A DNA stretch of 64,000 bases from Terriglobia bacterium. Its GTDB lineage: Bacteria > Acidobacteriota > Terriglobia > Bryobacterales > Bryobacteraceae. The stretch is taken from NCBI GenBank assembly GCA_021324615.1, contig JAJPIT010000063.1, positions 1-64,000 on the forward strand, in the 5' to 3' direction. Both the position numbers and the translations under genes were made by a program. This document shows positions 1 through 9,726 of the stretch, piece by piece; the stretch's first letter is position 1; every line of letters starts with the position of its first letter. Below the pieces are notes generated by a model. The model made no database searches. It saw only the letters and a list, made by a program, of their open reading frames with translations, and was not told the DNA's origin.

Positions 1-245
1 CCGAACATTTTTTCCCAAATTTGTCCGATGGGGCTTTCGCGGCCGATCACCACCAGCAGATAATATCCGAGCACCGTCGGCGGCAAAACCAGCGGCAGCG
101 TGACCGCAGCGTCCAGCGCTTCTTTGCCGCGGAAATCGCGGTTGGCGAGCAGGTAGGCGATCGCCACGCCCACCGCGATTCCCAGCGCGGTCGCCGCCAG
201 CGCGACGCGCAGGCTGAGCCACAACGGGAACCAGTCGATCGGCAT
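1..245 (-). CDS. modB: Molybdate ABC transporter permease ModB, 5' part only
   Basis: The gene starts at the ATG at 245 and runs off the left edge of the window, so only the first 81 residues are seen. They begin MPIDWFPLWLSLRVALAATA and contain the stretch LPLVLPPTVLGYYLLV. That stretch is typical of the first membrane segments and loop of ModB, the inner-membrane permease that passes molybdate through the ModABC importer. A sulfate or tungstate permease of the same superfamily is the alternative, but the PPTVLGYYLL sequence favours ModB. ModA and ModC would be expected outside the window. lepA lies immediately upstream on the same strand with a 33-base gap. Confidence 0.82.
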   Translation of the reverse strand, partial: MPIDWFPLWLSLRVALAATALGIAVGVAIAYLLANRDFRGKEALDAAVTLPLVLPPTVLGYYLLVVIGRESPIGQIWEKMF

Positions 246-278
246 GGCCTATTTTAGCGTTTGCGCCCGTACCGCCGG

Positions 279-2087
279 CTACTCACTCTCGCCGCCGACC
301 TTCAGGACCGCCAGAAACGCCTCCTGCGGAATCTCCACCCGGCCCACGCGCTTCATCCGGCGCTTGCCCTCTTTTTGCTTTTCAAGCAGCTTGCGCTTGC
401 GCGTGATGTCGCCGCCGTAGCACTTGGCCAGCACGTTTTTCCGCATCGCCGGGATATTTTCCCGCGCGATCACTTTATTGCCGATGGCCGCTTGCAGCGC
501 GACTTCAAACATCTGCCGCGGGATCAGCTTGCGCAGCCGCTCAATGAGGTGTTTCCCGCGTTCGTAGGCGAAATCGCGGTGCACGATCATGGACAGCGCG
601 TCGACCGGCTCGCCCGCCACCAGCACGTCCAGCTTCACCATCGGCGAGACGCGATGTCCGGCGAAGTGATAATCGAGCGACGCGTATCCGCGCGAAGCCG
701 ACTTGAGCCGGTCGTAGAAATCCAGCACGATCTCATTCAGCGGCAATTCATAAACCAGCAGCACGCGCCCGGCGCCGATGTACTCGAATTTCTTCTGCGT
801 CCCGCGCTTTTCCTCGAGCAGTTTTAAAATCTCGCCGAGGAACTCCTCGCGCGTGATCACCGTCGCGTCGATGATCGGCTCCTCGATTTGCCTGATTTCG
901 GCGGGATTGGGAAATTTCGTGGGATTGTCCACCTCGAACACGCCTCCGTCGAGGGTGGTGACTTTGTAGCGGACGCCCGGCGCGGTGGTGATCAGGTCGA
1001 TTTGAAATTCGCGCTCCAGCCGCTCCTGCACAATCTCCAGATGCAGCAGCCCCAGAAAGCCGCAGCGGAAGCCGAAGCCCAGCGCGGCGGAGTTTTCCGG
1101 CTCGAAGCTGAACGCGGAGTCGTTCAATCGCAGTTTTTCCAGCGCGTCGCGAAGCAGGCCGTGCTCGTGCGACTCCACCGGATACAATCCGGCGAACACC
1201 ATCGGCTTCATCGGCTCGAATCCCGGCAGCGGCTCGGCGGCGGGATGGGCGTGATCGGTAATCGTGTCGCCGATCTGCGCGTCGGAAACGGTTTTGATGT
1301 TGGCGAACAAAAAACCCACTTCGCCGGCCGACAGCTCATCACAGGGCACGGGCTTGGGCGACTGATAGCCGAGCCCCTCCACTTCATACACCGTGTTGGT
1401 CGCCCACAAGCGGATCTTCTGGCCGACCTTCAGGCGCCCGGAAAACACGCGCGCCAGAATCATCACCCCGCGATAGGGATCGAACCAGGAGTCGAAAATC
1501 AGCGCGCGCAGCGGATCCTCGGGCGAGCCCTTCGGCGGCGGCACCAGATGCACCACCGCTTCCAGCACTTCCGGAATGCCGACGCCGTTTTTGGCGCTGG
1601 CCAGAATCGCGCCGCTGGCGTCCAGGCCGATGACGTGCTCAATCTGCTCGCGGACGCGGTCCGGCTCGGCCGAGGGCAGATCGATTTTATTGATTACCGG
1701 AATAATTTCCAGATTGTGATGCAGCGCCAGATACGTGTTGGCCAGCGTCTGCGCCTCCACCCCTTGCGAGGCGTCCACCACCAGCAGCGCGCCTTCGCAG
1801 GCTTGCAGGCTGCGGGAAACCTCGTAGGTGAAATCGACGTGGCCCGGCGTGTCGATCAGATTGAGCTGATATAAATTTCCGTCGGAGGCGCGGTAGTTCA
1901 GGCGCACGGCGTGAGCTTTGATGGTGATGCCGCGCTCCCGCTCCAGATCCATCGAATCCAGCACCTGATCCATCATTTCGCGCTGCGATAAGGCTCCCGT
2001 GGCTTCCAGCAGGCGGTCGGCCAGCGTCGATTTGCCGTGGTCGATGTGTGCAATAATGCTGAAATTCCGGATGTAGTCGGGGAGCAT
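279..2087 (-). CDS. lepA: Elongation factor 4 (LepA), ribosomal back-translocase GTPase
   Basis: The protein has 602 residues, the normal LepA length. The N-terminus carries the translation-GTPase P loop (AHIDHGKST), then the switch [10 protein letters not shown] and NKIDLPSA motifs. The LepA-specific C-terminal domain is present near the end ([19 protein letters not shown]). LepA binds ribosomes at the cytoplasmic membrane or in the cytosol and promotes back-translocation or remodelling of stalled elongation and initiation complexes. The start ATG at 2087 gives the canonical [20 protein letters not shown] terminus. The gene is divergent from ribH, and the two share only 37 bases of upstream DNA. 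Confidence 0.97.
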   Translation of the reverse strand: MLPDYIRNFSIIAHIDHGKSTLADRLLEATGALSQREMMDQVLDSMDLERERGITIKAHAVRLNYRASDGNLYQLNLIDTPGHVDFTYEVSRSLQACEGALLVVDASQGVEAQTLANTYLALHHNLEIIPVINKIDLPSAEPDRVREQIEHVIGLDASGAILASAKNGVGIPEVLEAVVHLVPPPKGSPEDPLRALIFDSWFDPYRGVMILARVFSGRLKVGQKIRLWATNTVYEVEGLGYQSPKPVPCDELSAGEVGFLFANIKTVSDAQIGDTITDHAHPAAEPLPGFEPMKPMVFAGLYPVESHEHGLLRDALEKLRLNDSAFSFEPENSAALGFGFRCGFLGLLHLEIVQERLEREFQIDLITTAPGVRYKVTTLDGGVFEVDNPTKFPNPAEIRQIEEPIIDATVITREEFLGEILKLLEEKRGTQKKFEYIGAGRVLLVYELPLNEIVLDFYDRLKSASRGYASLDYHFAGHRVSPMVKLDVLVAGEPVDALSMIVHRDFAYERGKHLIERLRKLIPRQMFEVALQAAIGNKVIARENIPAMRKNVLAKCYGGDITRKRKLLEKQKEGKRRMKRVGRVEIPQEAFLAVLKVGGESE

Positions 2088-2124
2088 GCGGTAAACTTGG
2101 TGCTGGAATCCCTATTATCCCACG

Positions 2125-2589
2125 ATGTCGAATCAGCCGATCGAATGGGCACACGACGGACGAGGCTTGCGCCTGGCGATCGTGGTGTCGCGTTTCAACC
2201 GCCGCGTCACCGATAAGCTGCTGGAGGAGGCGCAAGCGGCCTTGCAGCGGGCCGGCGCCGGGCGCGCCCCCGTCTTCTACGTCCCCGGCGCGTTCGAGCT
2301 GCCCTTGGCCGCCAAGCTCCTGGCCCACACGCACGCCTATCACGGCATCGTGGCCCTGGGCGCGGTCATCCGTGGCGAAACGCCGCATTTCGACTACGTC
2401 GCGGCCGAAGCCGCCCGCGGATTGCAGCAGGTGATGCTCGAAACCGGCGTGCCGGTGTCCTTCGGAGTGCTCACCACGGAAAATCTGGAGCAGGCCGAGG
2501 CGCGCGTGACCAAAGGCGCCGACGCCGCCCTGACCGCCATCGAGATGGCCCGCTTCAGCGCCTCGGTCGCGCAAGCCGCGCGGAGCTGA
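2125..2589 (+). CDS. ribH: 6,7-dimethyl-8-ribityllumazine synthase
   Basis: The protein has 154 residues, the usual length for lumazine synthase, which condenses 5-amino-6-ribitylamino-uracil with 3,4-dihydroxy-2-butanone 4-phosphate in riboflavin synthesis. Family landmarks are IVVSRFNRRVTDKLLEEA near the N-terminus, VPGAFELPLAAKLL, the phosphate-binding ALGAVIRGETPHFDYV, and PVSFGVLTTENLEQA. nusB follows after three bases, the ribH-nusB pairing seen in many bacteria. A TATTAT hexamer ends six bases before the start codon and could be a -10 element for a very short leader. Confidence 0.96.
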   Translation: MSNQPIEWAHDGRGLRLAIVVSRFNRRVTDKLLEEAQAALQRAGAGRAPVFYVPGAFELPLAAKLLAHTHAYHGIVALGAVIRGETPHFDYVAAEAARGLQQVMLETGVPVSFGVLTTENLEQAEARVTKGADAALTAIEMARFSASVAQAARS

Positions 2590-2592
2590 CCG

Positions 2593-3009
2593 ATGCCCGC
2601 CCGCCACCGTTCCCGCCAGCGCGCTCTCCAGGTCCTGTTCCTATGGGACCAGCGGCGGCAAACCATCGAGGACGCCATCTCCGCGTTTTACGAAACCCTG
2701 TCGGCGGAGGAGGACTCCCCGCGCGCCGCCCCCGACGAGTTTATGGAAGCGCTGGTGCGCGGGGCCAGCGAAAACGCGCCGTCCATCGACCGGCGCATCG
2801 CCGAAAAATCGGAAAACTGGCGGCTGGAGCGGATGCCCGCGGTGGACCGCAACATCCTGCGGCTGGCCGTTTATGAAATGAGCGAGCTGAAAACTCCGGC
2901 GCCGGTGGTGATCGACGAGGCGCTGGAGCTGGCGCGCCAGTTTTCCGGCGACGAATCGGTGTCTTTCATCAACGGCGTGCTCGACGCGGTGCACAAGGGC
3001 GGGAGCTGA
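2593..3009 (+). CDS. nusB: Transcription antitermination factor NusB
   Basis: The protein has 138 residues. It opens with ARHRSRQRALQVLFLWD, the Arg-rich boxA-RNA-binding N-terminus of NusB. It also has the conserved RNILRLAVYEM and PAPVVIDEALELARQFSG motifs, and ends near FINGVLDAV. With NusE (S10) it binds boxA RNA to prevent premature termination of rRNA transcription. It sits three bases after ribH and is surely co-transcribed with it. Confidence 0.96.
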   Translation: MPARHRSRQRALQVLFLWDQRRQTIEDAISAFYETLSAEEDSPRAAPDEFMEALVRGASENAPSIDRRIAEKSENWRLERMPAVDRNILRLAVYEMSELKTPAPVVIDEALELARQFSGDESVSFINGVLDAVHKGGS

Positions 3010-3059
3010 AGCCGGATTCACCGGCCGCGCCGCGCAGTGGCTCGCCACGCGCCGCCGCC

Positions 3060-3515
3060 CTATTTTTTCTCGATCGCCAGAACCGCCGCCTGCGTTCCCG
3101 CCTTCGCCCGGACGATCGTGAGGGTGACGCTGCGCTTCTTGTCCGCGCTCACCGCGCTGAGCAGGCCGCCTGCCTCGCTCATCATCGGCCGGACCGCAAA
3201 TCCGTTTTTCGTGAGCCGGTCCTGAAAAAACGCGGCAACGCCGGCAGGCGCCTCCGCCGTCTTGAACGAGTAGGTGTGGCGCGACTCCCCGCCTCCCGCG
3301 GAGTGGTGGACTCCTTCCGCCGGAGCCGGGTACAGCGGCAGCCAAGCCGGCATTTTCGCCATCGCCGCGGCCGGATCGAAACTGAAACTTCCTTCCGAGG
3401 ACTTCAGCGTCAGACGGCCTTCGCCAGCGGCCGGCGAATGGCGCTCCAGGCCGGCCACGGCCAGCGCGAGCGCCGCCGCCGCCGCGCCACCCAGAATCGC
3501 GATCCTTGGGCCCAT
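3060..3515 (-). CDS. Hypothetical secreted or membrane-anchored protein
   Basis: I do not recognise the family. From the ATG at 3515 the protein has 151 residues. It opens with a hydrophobic segment (about residues 3-22, IAILGGAAAAALALAVAG) that is either an uncleaved anchor or a signal peptide. It then has a short module with WLPLYPAPAEGVHHSAGGGE and a C-terminal half rich in beta-strand patterns. The central part (TAEAPAGVAAFFQDRLTKNGF) resembles small acidobacterial proteins that carry a hydrophobic helix and a compact alpha/beta domain. A start at 3569 is also open but would overlap the divergent cupin gene, so 3515 is preferred. It is convergent with nusB. Confidence 0.6.
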   Translation of the reverse strand: MGPRIAILGGAAAAALALAVAGLERHSPAAGEGRLTLKSSEGSFSFDPAAAMAKMPAWLPLYPAPAEGVHHSAGGGESRHTYSFKTAEAPAGVAAFFQDRLTKNGFAVRPMMSEAGGLLSAVSADKKRSVTLTIVRAKAGTQAAVLAIEKK

Positions 3516-3548
3516 GCCCGGATCATCGTCGGAATGGCGCCCAAACGT

Positions 3549-3554
3549 TACAAT
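3549..3554 (+). promoter_or_regulatory. Candidate -10 hexamer TACAAT of the cupin gene
   Basis: TACAAT ends eight bases before the ATG at 3563, so transcription would start at or next to the start codon. No good -35 hexamer is seen at 17 bases. The same hexamer is found at -10-like positions before the PEP-CTERM gene, the nucleotidyl cyclase gene and tRNA-Lys. Confidence 0.35.
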
Positions 3555-3562
3555 AGGTCGGC

Positions 3563-3934
3563 ATGACACACAAATTCCATAGCTGGGATTCGGTTCCGCT
3601 GGAGACCCTGAGCGACGTGATCTCGCGCAAGGTGATCAGCGGGGAAAAGGCGATGGTCGCGCAGGTGTTTTTGAAAAAAGACGCCGTCGTTCCCGAGCAC
3701 CACCACGAAAGCGAGCAGATCACATACATTGTTGAAGGCGCTCTGAAGTTCGATATTGAAGGCCGCCAGGTGATCGTCCGCGCGGGCGAAGTTCTGCACA
3801 TTCCCTCTAATGTTCCGCATCGCGCCGTGGCGCTTGAGGACACCGTAGATCTGGACATTTTTTCGCCCATCCGCGCCGACTGGTTGAGCAAGGATGACGC
3901 TTATCTCCGGCGCGGCGATCGCCAGAGGACCTGA
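3563..3934 (+). CDS. Single-domain cupin protein
   Basis: The protein has 123 residues and is one double-stranded beta-helix cupin. Motif 1 is VVPEHHHESEQITYIVEG, with three His and a Glu as metal ligands. Motif 2 is IVRAGEVLHIPSNVPHRAVA, with the last His ligand. Such small cupins can be metal-dependent isomerases, dioxygenases or ligand-binding proteins, and the substrate cannot be told from sequence. It is followed after four bases by an SDR gene, so the two may share a pathway. Confidence 0.85.
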   Translation: MTHKFHSWDSVPLETLSDVISRKVISGEKAMVAQVFLKKDAVVPEHHHESEQITYIVEGALKFDIEGRQVIVRAGEVLHIPSNVPHRAVALEDTVDLDIFSPIRADWLSKDDAYLRRGDRQRT

Positions 3935-3938
3935 GCCG

Positions 3939-4730
3939 ATGGACCTGGAATTGAAGGACCGCGTCGCGCTGGTGGCCGCCTCCAGCCAGGGATTGGGCAA
4001 AGCGGTCGCCTTGGGGCTGGCGCGGGAAGGCGCCAAGCTCGCCTTGTGCTCGCGGAAGGCCGACGCCGTGGAAGCGGCCGCGCGGGAAATTCGCGGCGCA
4101 ACCGGAGCCGACGTGTTCGCCGCCGCCGCTGACGTAACCGATGAGCACCAGGTCGGCGCTTTCGTCCAACGCGTGAATGAGCGGTTCGGACGCATCGATA
4201 TTTGCGTCGCCAACGCGGGCGGCCCGCCGGCCAAGCCCTTCGACGCCACCACCGCCGAGGACTGGCGCCGCGCCATCGATTTGAATCTGATGAGCACGCT
4301 GTTTCTGGCCAGCCGGGTTTTGCCGGGCATGAGGGCGCGCAAGTGGGGCCGTCTGGTGGCCATCACCTCGCTCAGCGTCAAGCAGCCGGTGGAGGGATTG
4401 ATCCTCTCCAATTCCGTGCGCGCCGCGGTGGTGGGACTGGTCAAAACCCTGTCGAACGAGTACGCGCCGGATAACGTGCTGGTGAATAACGTGTGCCCCG
4501 GCTACACCGCCACCGATCGCCTGGGCGAGCTGGCGGCGGCCCTGGCCAAGACAGCGGGCGTTTCCCCGGCCGAGATTGAAAAGCGCTGGACCAGCCAGAT
4601 CCCGATGGGGCGCCTGGGCCGACCCGAGGAGTTCGCCGACGTGGTGGTCTTTTTATGCTCGGCGCGGGCCAGCTATGTCACCGGCCAGTCGATCCTGGTC
4701 GACGGCGGCTGCGTGAAGGCGCTGATGTAG
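3939..4730 (+). CDS. Short-chain dehydrogenase/reductase with altered active site
   Basis: The 263-residue protein is an SDR fold. It has an N-terminal nucleotide-binding loop (AASSQGLGKAVA), a CVANAGGPP stretch matching the NNAG motif, and a C-terminal VTGQSILVDGG. The catalytic segment reads LSVKQPVEGLILSNSVRAAV, so the usual Tyr-x-x-x-Lys is absent and Asn/Ser with Arg occupy that region. A subgroup of FabG-like SDRs shares this, and its chemistry is uncertain. The start at 3939 is chosen because AGAGGA lies upstream and it avoids overlapping the cupin gene; an earlier start at 3894 is also open. Confidence 0.82.
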   Translation: MDLELKDRVALVAASSQGLGKAVALGLAREGAKLALCSRKADAVEAAAREIRGATGADVFAAAADVTDEHQVGAFVQRVNERFGRIDICVANAGGPPAKPFDATTAEDWRRAIDLNLMSTLFLASRVLPGMRARKWGRLVAITSLSVKQPVEGLILSNSVRAAVVGLVKTLSNEYAPDNVLVNNVCPGYTATDRLGELAAALAKTAGVSPAEIEKRWTSQIPMGRLGRPEEFADVVVFLCSARASYVTGQSILVDGGCVKALM

Positions 4731-4787
4731 CCCGCCCCGTCGCATTTTTGCGGAATCAGTGTTATCTTCGCCAAAAGGGAATTTGAC

Positions 4788-6917
4788 ATGCCTACACAGA
4801 AAACGCTCCTCGCAATCGGCGTCGCCGCGGCCGGCCTGGTCGCTTCGGCGCAGTGGAAGCCCAAGGACACCGAATGGCCCACTTATACCGCGGATCTGGC
4901 CGGATCAAAATACCGGCCCCTGGATCAAATCAATGCGTCCAATTTCAGCAAGCTGGAAATCGCCTGGCGCCTGAAGACCGATAATTTCGGCACCAAGCCC
5001 GAATATAAGCTCGAAGGCACGCCGTTGATGGTCAACGGCGTCATCTACGCCACGGCGGGAACGCGCCGCGATGTGGTCGCCCTCGACGCCAAAACCGGCG
5101 AGATCAACTGGGTCCACAGCCTTCGCGAGGGACAGCGCGCCGCGCTTTCCCCGCGCCAGCTCTCCGGACGCGGCCTGGCCTTCTGGAGCGACGGCCACGG
5201 CGACGACCGCGTGATTTACGTCACCACCGGATATAGGCTGGTCGCGCTGAACGCCAAGACCGGCATGATGATCCCCTCCTTCGGCGAAAACGGCATGATC
5301 GACTTGAAGAAAGGGATGTACACCGGCACCGGCCAGCCGATCGATCTGGAAACGGGGGAAGCGGGCCTGCACGCCGCGCCGACGGTGGTCAACGACACGG
5401 TCATCGTCGGCTCCGCGTTCAAGGAAGGCATGACCGTGAGGACGCACAATAACACCAAGGGCCTGGTCCGCGCCTTCGACGTCCGCACCGGAAAACTCCT
5501 GTGGACGTTTCACACCATCCCCAAAAAGGGCGAGTTCGGCTATGACACCTGGGAAAACGGCTCGGCCGACGTCAACGGCAACACCGGCGTCTGGACCCAG
5601 ATCACGGTCGATCCCCAGCTCGGCCTGGTGTATCTGCCGGTGGAATCGCCCACCTCGGATTACTACGGCGGCGAGCGTCCCGGCGACAATCTTTTCGGCG
5701 AGAGCCTGGTCTGCGTCGATCTGAAGACCGGCCAGCGCAAATGGTATTTCCAGATCGTGCATCACCCCATCTGGGATTACGATCTGTCCTCGGCGCCCCT
5801 GCTGGTGGACATCAACGTGGACGGCAAGCCGATCAAGGCCGTGGCGCTTCCGACCAAGGAAGCGTTTCTCTATGTATTCGACCGCGTGACCGGGAAACCG
5901 GTGTGGCCCATCGAGGAGCGGCCGGTGCCGCAGTCCGACGTGCCCGGCGAAAAAACCTCCAAGACCCAGCCGTTCCCCACCAAACCGCCGGCTTACGCGC
6001 GGAATTACATCAAAGTTCCCGACGATCTGATCGATTTCACGCCCGAAATGCGGGCCGACGCGATCGACCGCTTGAAAAGCTATCGCGTGGAAGGGATGTT
6101 TACGCCGCCGGTGATCGGAGATCCCGCGCACTGGCTGGGGGGCATCAATCTGGGCAACGCCAGCGGCGGCACCAATTGGCCGGGCGCCGGTTTCGATCCG
6201 GTCACGCACATCGTTTACGCGCAGGCCGCGCAGTCCTATGTGACGCCGATTTCCCTGCGCACGCCGCCGCCCGGATTTTCCGATATTCGCTACGTCTCCG
6301 GCCGCAATGATCAGGAATTCCGCGTCGCGGAAGGTCCCGGCTACGGCAGCGCGGCGGATTATCCGGTGCAGCGCGCCGCCCGCGGAACCGGTCGCGGAGC
6401 CGGCGCAGGCTCGGTTGCGGGCGCGGGAGGACGCGGCGCGGCTCGCGGTGGCGGCGGCGGAGGCGGTCTGCTGATTCAGGGCTTGCCGATTGTGAAGCCG
6501 CCTTACGGCGTCATCTCGGCGATTGATCTCGATCAAGGCACGCTCAAATGGCAGGTGCCCTACGGCGAGACTCCGGATAACGTCCGCAATCATCCCGCCT
6601 TGAAAGGACGCGACATCGGCAACACCGGCATGAATGGCAGCGTCGGCGTGCTGATCACCAAGACGCTGGTCATCGTCGGCGACAGCCAGGTCACCTCCGT
6701 CACGCATCCGCGCGGAGCGATGCTCCGCGCCTATGACAAGGCCACGGGAAAGGAAGTCGGCGCGGTGTGGATGCCGGCCCCCGTCTCCGGTTCGCCCATG
6801 ACCTATATGTGGCAGGGCAAGCAGTATATCGTGGTCGCCATCGGCGGCGGATCTTATTCGGGAGAATACCTCGCCTTCGCTCTTCCCGACAGCGAAGACT
6901 CCACCGGCCAGAGATAG
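4788..6917 (+). CDS. PQQ-dependent dehydrogenase (quinoprotein), exported
   Basis: The protein has 709 residues with a signal peptide (MPTQKTLLAIGVAAAGLVAS). An eight-bladed quinoprotein propeller follows, with repeated blade motifs such as GTPLMVNGVIYATAGTRRDV, VALDAKTGEINW and VALNAKTGMMI. It resembles soluble membrane-associated quinoprotein glucose/alcohol dehydrogenases that oxidise sugars or alcohols in the periplasm with PQQ. There is no C-terminal haem-binding CxxCH, so electrons must go to a separate acceptor. Between about 6377 and 6470 there is a Gly/Arg/Ala-rich low-complexity insert between propeller blades. The ribosome-binding site AAAAGGGA precedes the ATG. No PQQ synthesis genes are nearby. 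Confidence 0.87.
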   Translation: MPTQKTLLAIGVAAAGLVASAQWKPKDTEWPTYTADLAGSKYRPLDQINASNFSKLEIAWRLKTDNFGTKPEYKLEGTPLMVNGVIYATAGTRRDVVALDAKTGEINWVHSLREGQRAALSPRQLSGRGLAFWSDGHGDDRVIYVTTGYRLVALNAKTGMMIPSFGENGMIDLKKGMYTGTGQPIDLETGEAGLHAAPTVVNDTVIVGSAFKEGMTVRTHNNTKGLVRAFDVRTGKLLWTFHTIPKKGEFGYDTWENGSADVNGNTGVWTQITVDPQLGLVYLPVESPTSDYYGGERPGDNLFGESLVCVDLKTGQRKWYFQIVHHPIWDYDLSSAPLLVDINVDGKPIKAVALPTKEAFLYVFDRVTGKPVWPIEERPVPQSDVPGEKTSKTQPFPTKPPAYARNYIKVPDDLIDFTPEMRADAIDRLKSYRVEGMFTPPVIGDPAHWLGGINLGNASGGTNWPGAGFDPVTHIVYAQAAQSYVTPISLRTPPPGFSDIRYVSGRNDQEFRVAEGPGYGSAADYPVQRAARGTGRGAGAGSVAGAGGRGAARGGGGGGGLLIQGLPIVKPPYGVISAIDLDQGTLKWQVPYGETPDNVRNHPALKGRDIGNTGMNGSVGVLITKTLVIVGDSQVTSVTHPRGAMLRAYDKATGKEVGAVWMPAPVSGSPMTYMWQGKQYIVVAIGGGSYSGEYLAFALPDSEDSTGQR

Positions 6918-6941
6918 AAAAGACTCTGCGGAGGGCGGACC

Positions 6942-7703
6942 TCAGTCCGCCCCCGCCCGGCGGGCCGTCCAGCTTGCTTTCAGAAAATCGCGGTTCATCC
7001 GGCTGATCACTTCCACACGGATCCCTTTGGGACACACCGCCTCGCACTCCCCGATGTTGGTGCATTGCCCGAAGCCTTCCTCGTTCATCCGCGCCACCAT
7101 GCGCAGCGCGCGCCGGGCGCGTTCGGGCTGACCCTGCGGCAGCAGGCCCAGGTGCGCAATCTTGGCGCCGGTGAACAGTGACGCGCTGGCGTTGGGGCAG
7201 GCCGCCACGCACGCTCCGCAGCCGATGCAGGCGGCGGCGTCCATGGCTCTTTCGGCGGCCTCCTTGGAAACCGGAATCGCGTTGCCGTCCGGAGCGCTTC
7301 CGGCGGGAGTGCTGATGTAGCCGCCGCTGGCGATAATCCGGTCCAGCGCGCTGCGGTCCACCATCAGATCGCGCAGAATCGGGAACGCCTTGGCCCGCCA
7401 GGGCTCCAGATAAAGCTCCGCGCCGTTGTCAAAGTGGCGCAGCGTGAGCTGGCAGACGGTGGTCTTCGACAACGGACCATGAGCGACGCCGTTGATCATG
7501 AACCCGCAGGAGCCGCAGATGCCTTCGCGGCAATCATGCTCGAAAACCACCGGATCCTCGCCTTTCAGAATGAGCTCTTCGTTCAACACGTCGAGCGCTT
7601 CGAGCATGGACATGTCCGGATTCAACCCGTCTTGTTCATAGCGGACCATGCGGCCCGGCGATCGGCCGTCGCGCTGGCGCCAGATGTGGAAGATCAGCTT
7701 CAT
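6942..7703 (-). CDS. sdhB: Succinate dehydrogenase iron-sulfur subunit
   Basis: The 253-residue protein carries the three clusters of SdhB/FrdB. The [2Fe-2S] site is HDCREGICGSCG (C58, C63, C66) with C84. The C-terminal ferredoxin part has CIGCGACVAACPN and QCTNIGECEAVCPKGI. It passes electrons from the SdhA flavin to the membrane quinone site. It is the last gene of an sdhC-sdhA-sdhB set, the order of the three-subunit, cytochrome b558 type. It is convergent with the PQQ dehydrogenase gene, 24 bases apart. Confidence 0.95.
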   Translation of the reverse strand: MKLIFHIWRQRDGRSPGRMVRYEQDGLNPDMSMLEALDVLNEELILKGEDPVVFEHDCREGICGSCGFMINGVAHGPLSKTTVCQLTLRHFDNGAELYLEPWRAKAFPILRDLMVDRSALDRIIASGGYISTPAGSAPDGNAIPVSKEAAERAMDAAACIGCGACVAACPNASASLFTGAKIAHLGLLPQGQPERARRALRMVARMNEEGFGQCTNIGECEAVCPKGIRVEVISRMNRDFLKASWTARRAGAD

Positions 7704-7725
7704 GGTGGCCCGGGCGCCGCCGCGG

Positions 7726-9687
7726 TTACTTGTAACTCCTTTGCGACGGATGCACGTACTCGAACCTCAGCGGCTCCTTATTGAGAAGCGGCGGATCGCC
7801 GCCGTTGTACTGCCACGCCGCGACGTAGCTGAAGCGGGCGTCGTCGCGCAGCGCCTCCCCGTCGGGAGTCTGGTGCTCCTCGCGGAAATGCGCGCCGCAG
7901 GATTCGTCGCGGTGCAGCGCGTCGATGCACATCAGCTCGGCCAGTTCAAAGAAATCGGCGACGCGGCCGGCCTTTTCCAAAGATTGATTGATCTCCTTGG
8001 CCGCGCCGGGAACCTTCACCTCGCGCCAGTATTCCTCGCCAAGCTCGCGGATTTTCCCGATGGCGTGCTCCAGCCCGCCGGCATTGCGCGACATCCCGCA
8101 GTAATCCCACACGAGTTTTCCCAATTCACGGTGGAAGGAATCCACCGTGCGCCTGCCGCGGGCTTCCAGCAGCCGGCGCGTGCGCTCCGCCACCGCGTCC
8201 TGCGCCTCGCGGAACTCCGGGCTCAACGGATCGGCTTTTTCGAATTTCTCGCCCGCCAGATAGTTTCCAAGGGTATAGGGCAGGATGAAATAGCCGTCCG
8301 ATAAGCCCTGCATCAGCGCGCTGGCGCCCAGGCGATTGGCCCCGTGATCGGAAAAATTCGCCTCGCCGATAACGAAGAGCCCGGGGATGGTGGACATCAA
8401 CTGATAATCCACCCACAGGCCGCCCATGGTGTAGTGGATCGCCGGATAGATGCGCATGGGGGTCTGATAGGGATTCTCGCCGGTGATGCGCTGGTACATC
8501 TCAAACAGGTTGCCGTAGCGCTCCTCGATCACCGCGCGGCCCAGGCGCGCGATCGCGTCGGCGAAATCGAGATAAACCCCCAGGCCGTGCTCGCCCACGC
8601 CCCGGCCTTCATCGCACACCGCCTTGGCGTTGCGGCTGGCGACGTCGCGGGGGACCAGGTTGCCGAAGCTCGGATAGCGGCGCTCCAGATAATAATCGCG
8701 CTCGGCTTCCGGGATCTCATTCGGCGCGCGCTTGTCTCCCTTGTTTAAAGGAACCCAGATGCGCCCGTCGTTGCGCAGCGATTCGCTCATCAGCGTGAGT
8801 TTCGATTGATAATGGCCGCTGACCGGAATGCAGGTCGGATGGATCTGCGTGAAGCAGGGGTTGGCGAACGCCGCGCCCCGTTTATAAGCGCGCCAGATGG
8901 CCGTGCAGTTGGAGCCCTTGGCGTTGGTCGAAAGATAATAGACGTTGCCGTATCCCCCGGTGGCCAGGACGACGGCGTCGGCCGCGTGCGATTCGATCGC
9001 CCCGCTGACCAGATCGCGCGTGACGATGCCGCGCGCCCTGCCGTCTACCACCACCAGATCCAGCATCTCCGTGCGCGGAAACATCTTCACGCGCCCGGCA
9101 TCCACCTGCCTCTCCAGCGCCTGGTAAGCCCCCAGAAGAAGCTGCTGGCCGGTCTGGCCGCGGGCGTAAAACGTCCGCGACACCTGCGCGCCGCCGAAGC
9201 TCCGGTTGGCCAGCGTCCCGCCGTATTCGCGCGCGAACGGCACGCCTTGCGCGACGCACTGATCGATAATCTGGACGCTGATCTGCGCCAGCCGGTACAC
9301 GTTGGCTTCCCGCGACCGGAAATCGCCGCCCTTCACCGTGTCATAGAACAGCCGGTAGACGCTGTCGCCGTCGTTGTGGTAATTCTTGGCCGCGTTGATT
9401 CCGCCCTGCGCCGCGATAGAGTGCGCCCGCCGCGGCGAATCCTGGAAGCAGAAGCACTTCACGTTGTAGCCGAGCTCGGCCAGTGTCGCCGCCGCCGAGG
9501 CGCCCGCCAGCCCGCTGCCCACCACGATGATCTCGTGCTTGCGCTTGTTGGCCGGGCTCACCAGCTTCATCTCGAACCGGGCTTTGTCCCACGCCCGTTC
9601 GATCGGCCCGCCGGGCGCGCGGGCGTCCAGGGAAAGCGAGCCCGCCCGCCACCGCCCGGCCGCTTCGATGTTCCCGGCAATTGGCAT
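7726..9687 (-). CDS. sdhA: Succinate dehydrogenase flavoprotein subunit
   Basis: The protein has 653 residues. The FAD-binding loop is [20 protein letters not shown]. The flavin-attachment His lies in [15 protein letters not shown], and substrate-binding segments include [16 protein letters not shown] and [11 protein letters not shown]. It oxidises succinate to fumarate at the inner membrane. The ATG at 9687 has AGGAGAG upstream; a TTG 27 bases further upstream is also open but less likely. The sequence is of the long Bacteroides/Chlamydia/Acidobacteria type rather than the proteobacterial type. Confidence 0.95.
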   Translation of the reverse strand: MPIAGNIEAAGRWRAGSLSLDARAPGGPIERAWDKARFEMKLVSPANKRKHEIIVVGSGLAGASAAATLAELGYNVKCFCFQDSPRRAHSIAAQGGINAAKNYHNDGDSVYRLFYDTVKGGDFRSREANVYRLAQISVQIIDQCVAQGVPFAREYGGTLANRSFGGAQVSRTFYARGQTGQQLLLGAYQALERQVDAGRVKMFPRTEMLDLVVVDGRARGIVTRDLVSGAIESHAADAVVLATGGYGNVYYLSTNAKGSNCTAIWRAYKRGAAFANPCFTQIHPTCIPVSGHYQSKLTLMSESLRNDGRIWVPLNKGDKRAPNEIPEAERDYYLERRYPSFGNLVPRDVASRNAKAVCDEGRGVGEHGLGVYLDFADAIARLGRAVIEERYGNLFEMYQRITGENPYQTPMRIYPAIHYTMGGLWVDYQLMSTIPGLFVIGEANFSDHGANRLGASALMQGLSDGYFILPYTLGNYLAGEKFEKADPLSPEFREAQDAVAERTRRLLEARGRRTVDSFHRELGKLVWDYCGMSRNAGGLEHAIGKIRELGEEYWREVKVPGAAKEINQSLEKAGRVADFFELAELMCIDALHRDESCGAHFREEHQTPDGEALRDDARFSYVAAWQYNGGDPPLLNKEPLRFEYVHPSQRSYK

Positions 9688-9726
9688 CCCTGGGTTAGGA
9701 CTCTCCTGGACCAAAGGCGCGCATCC

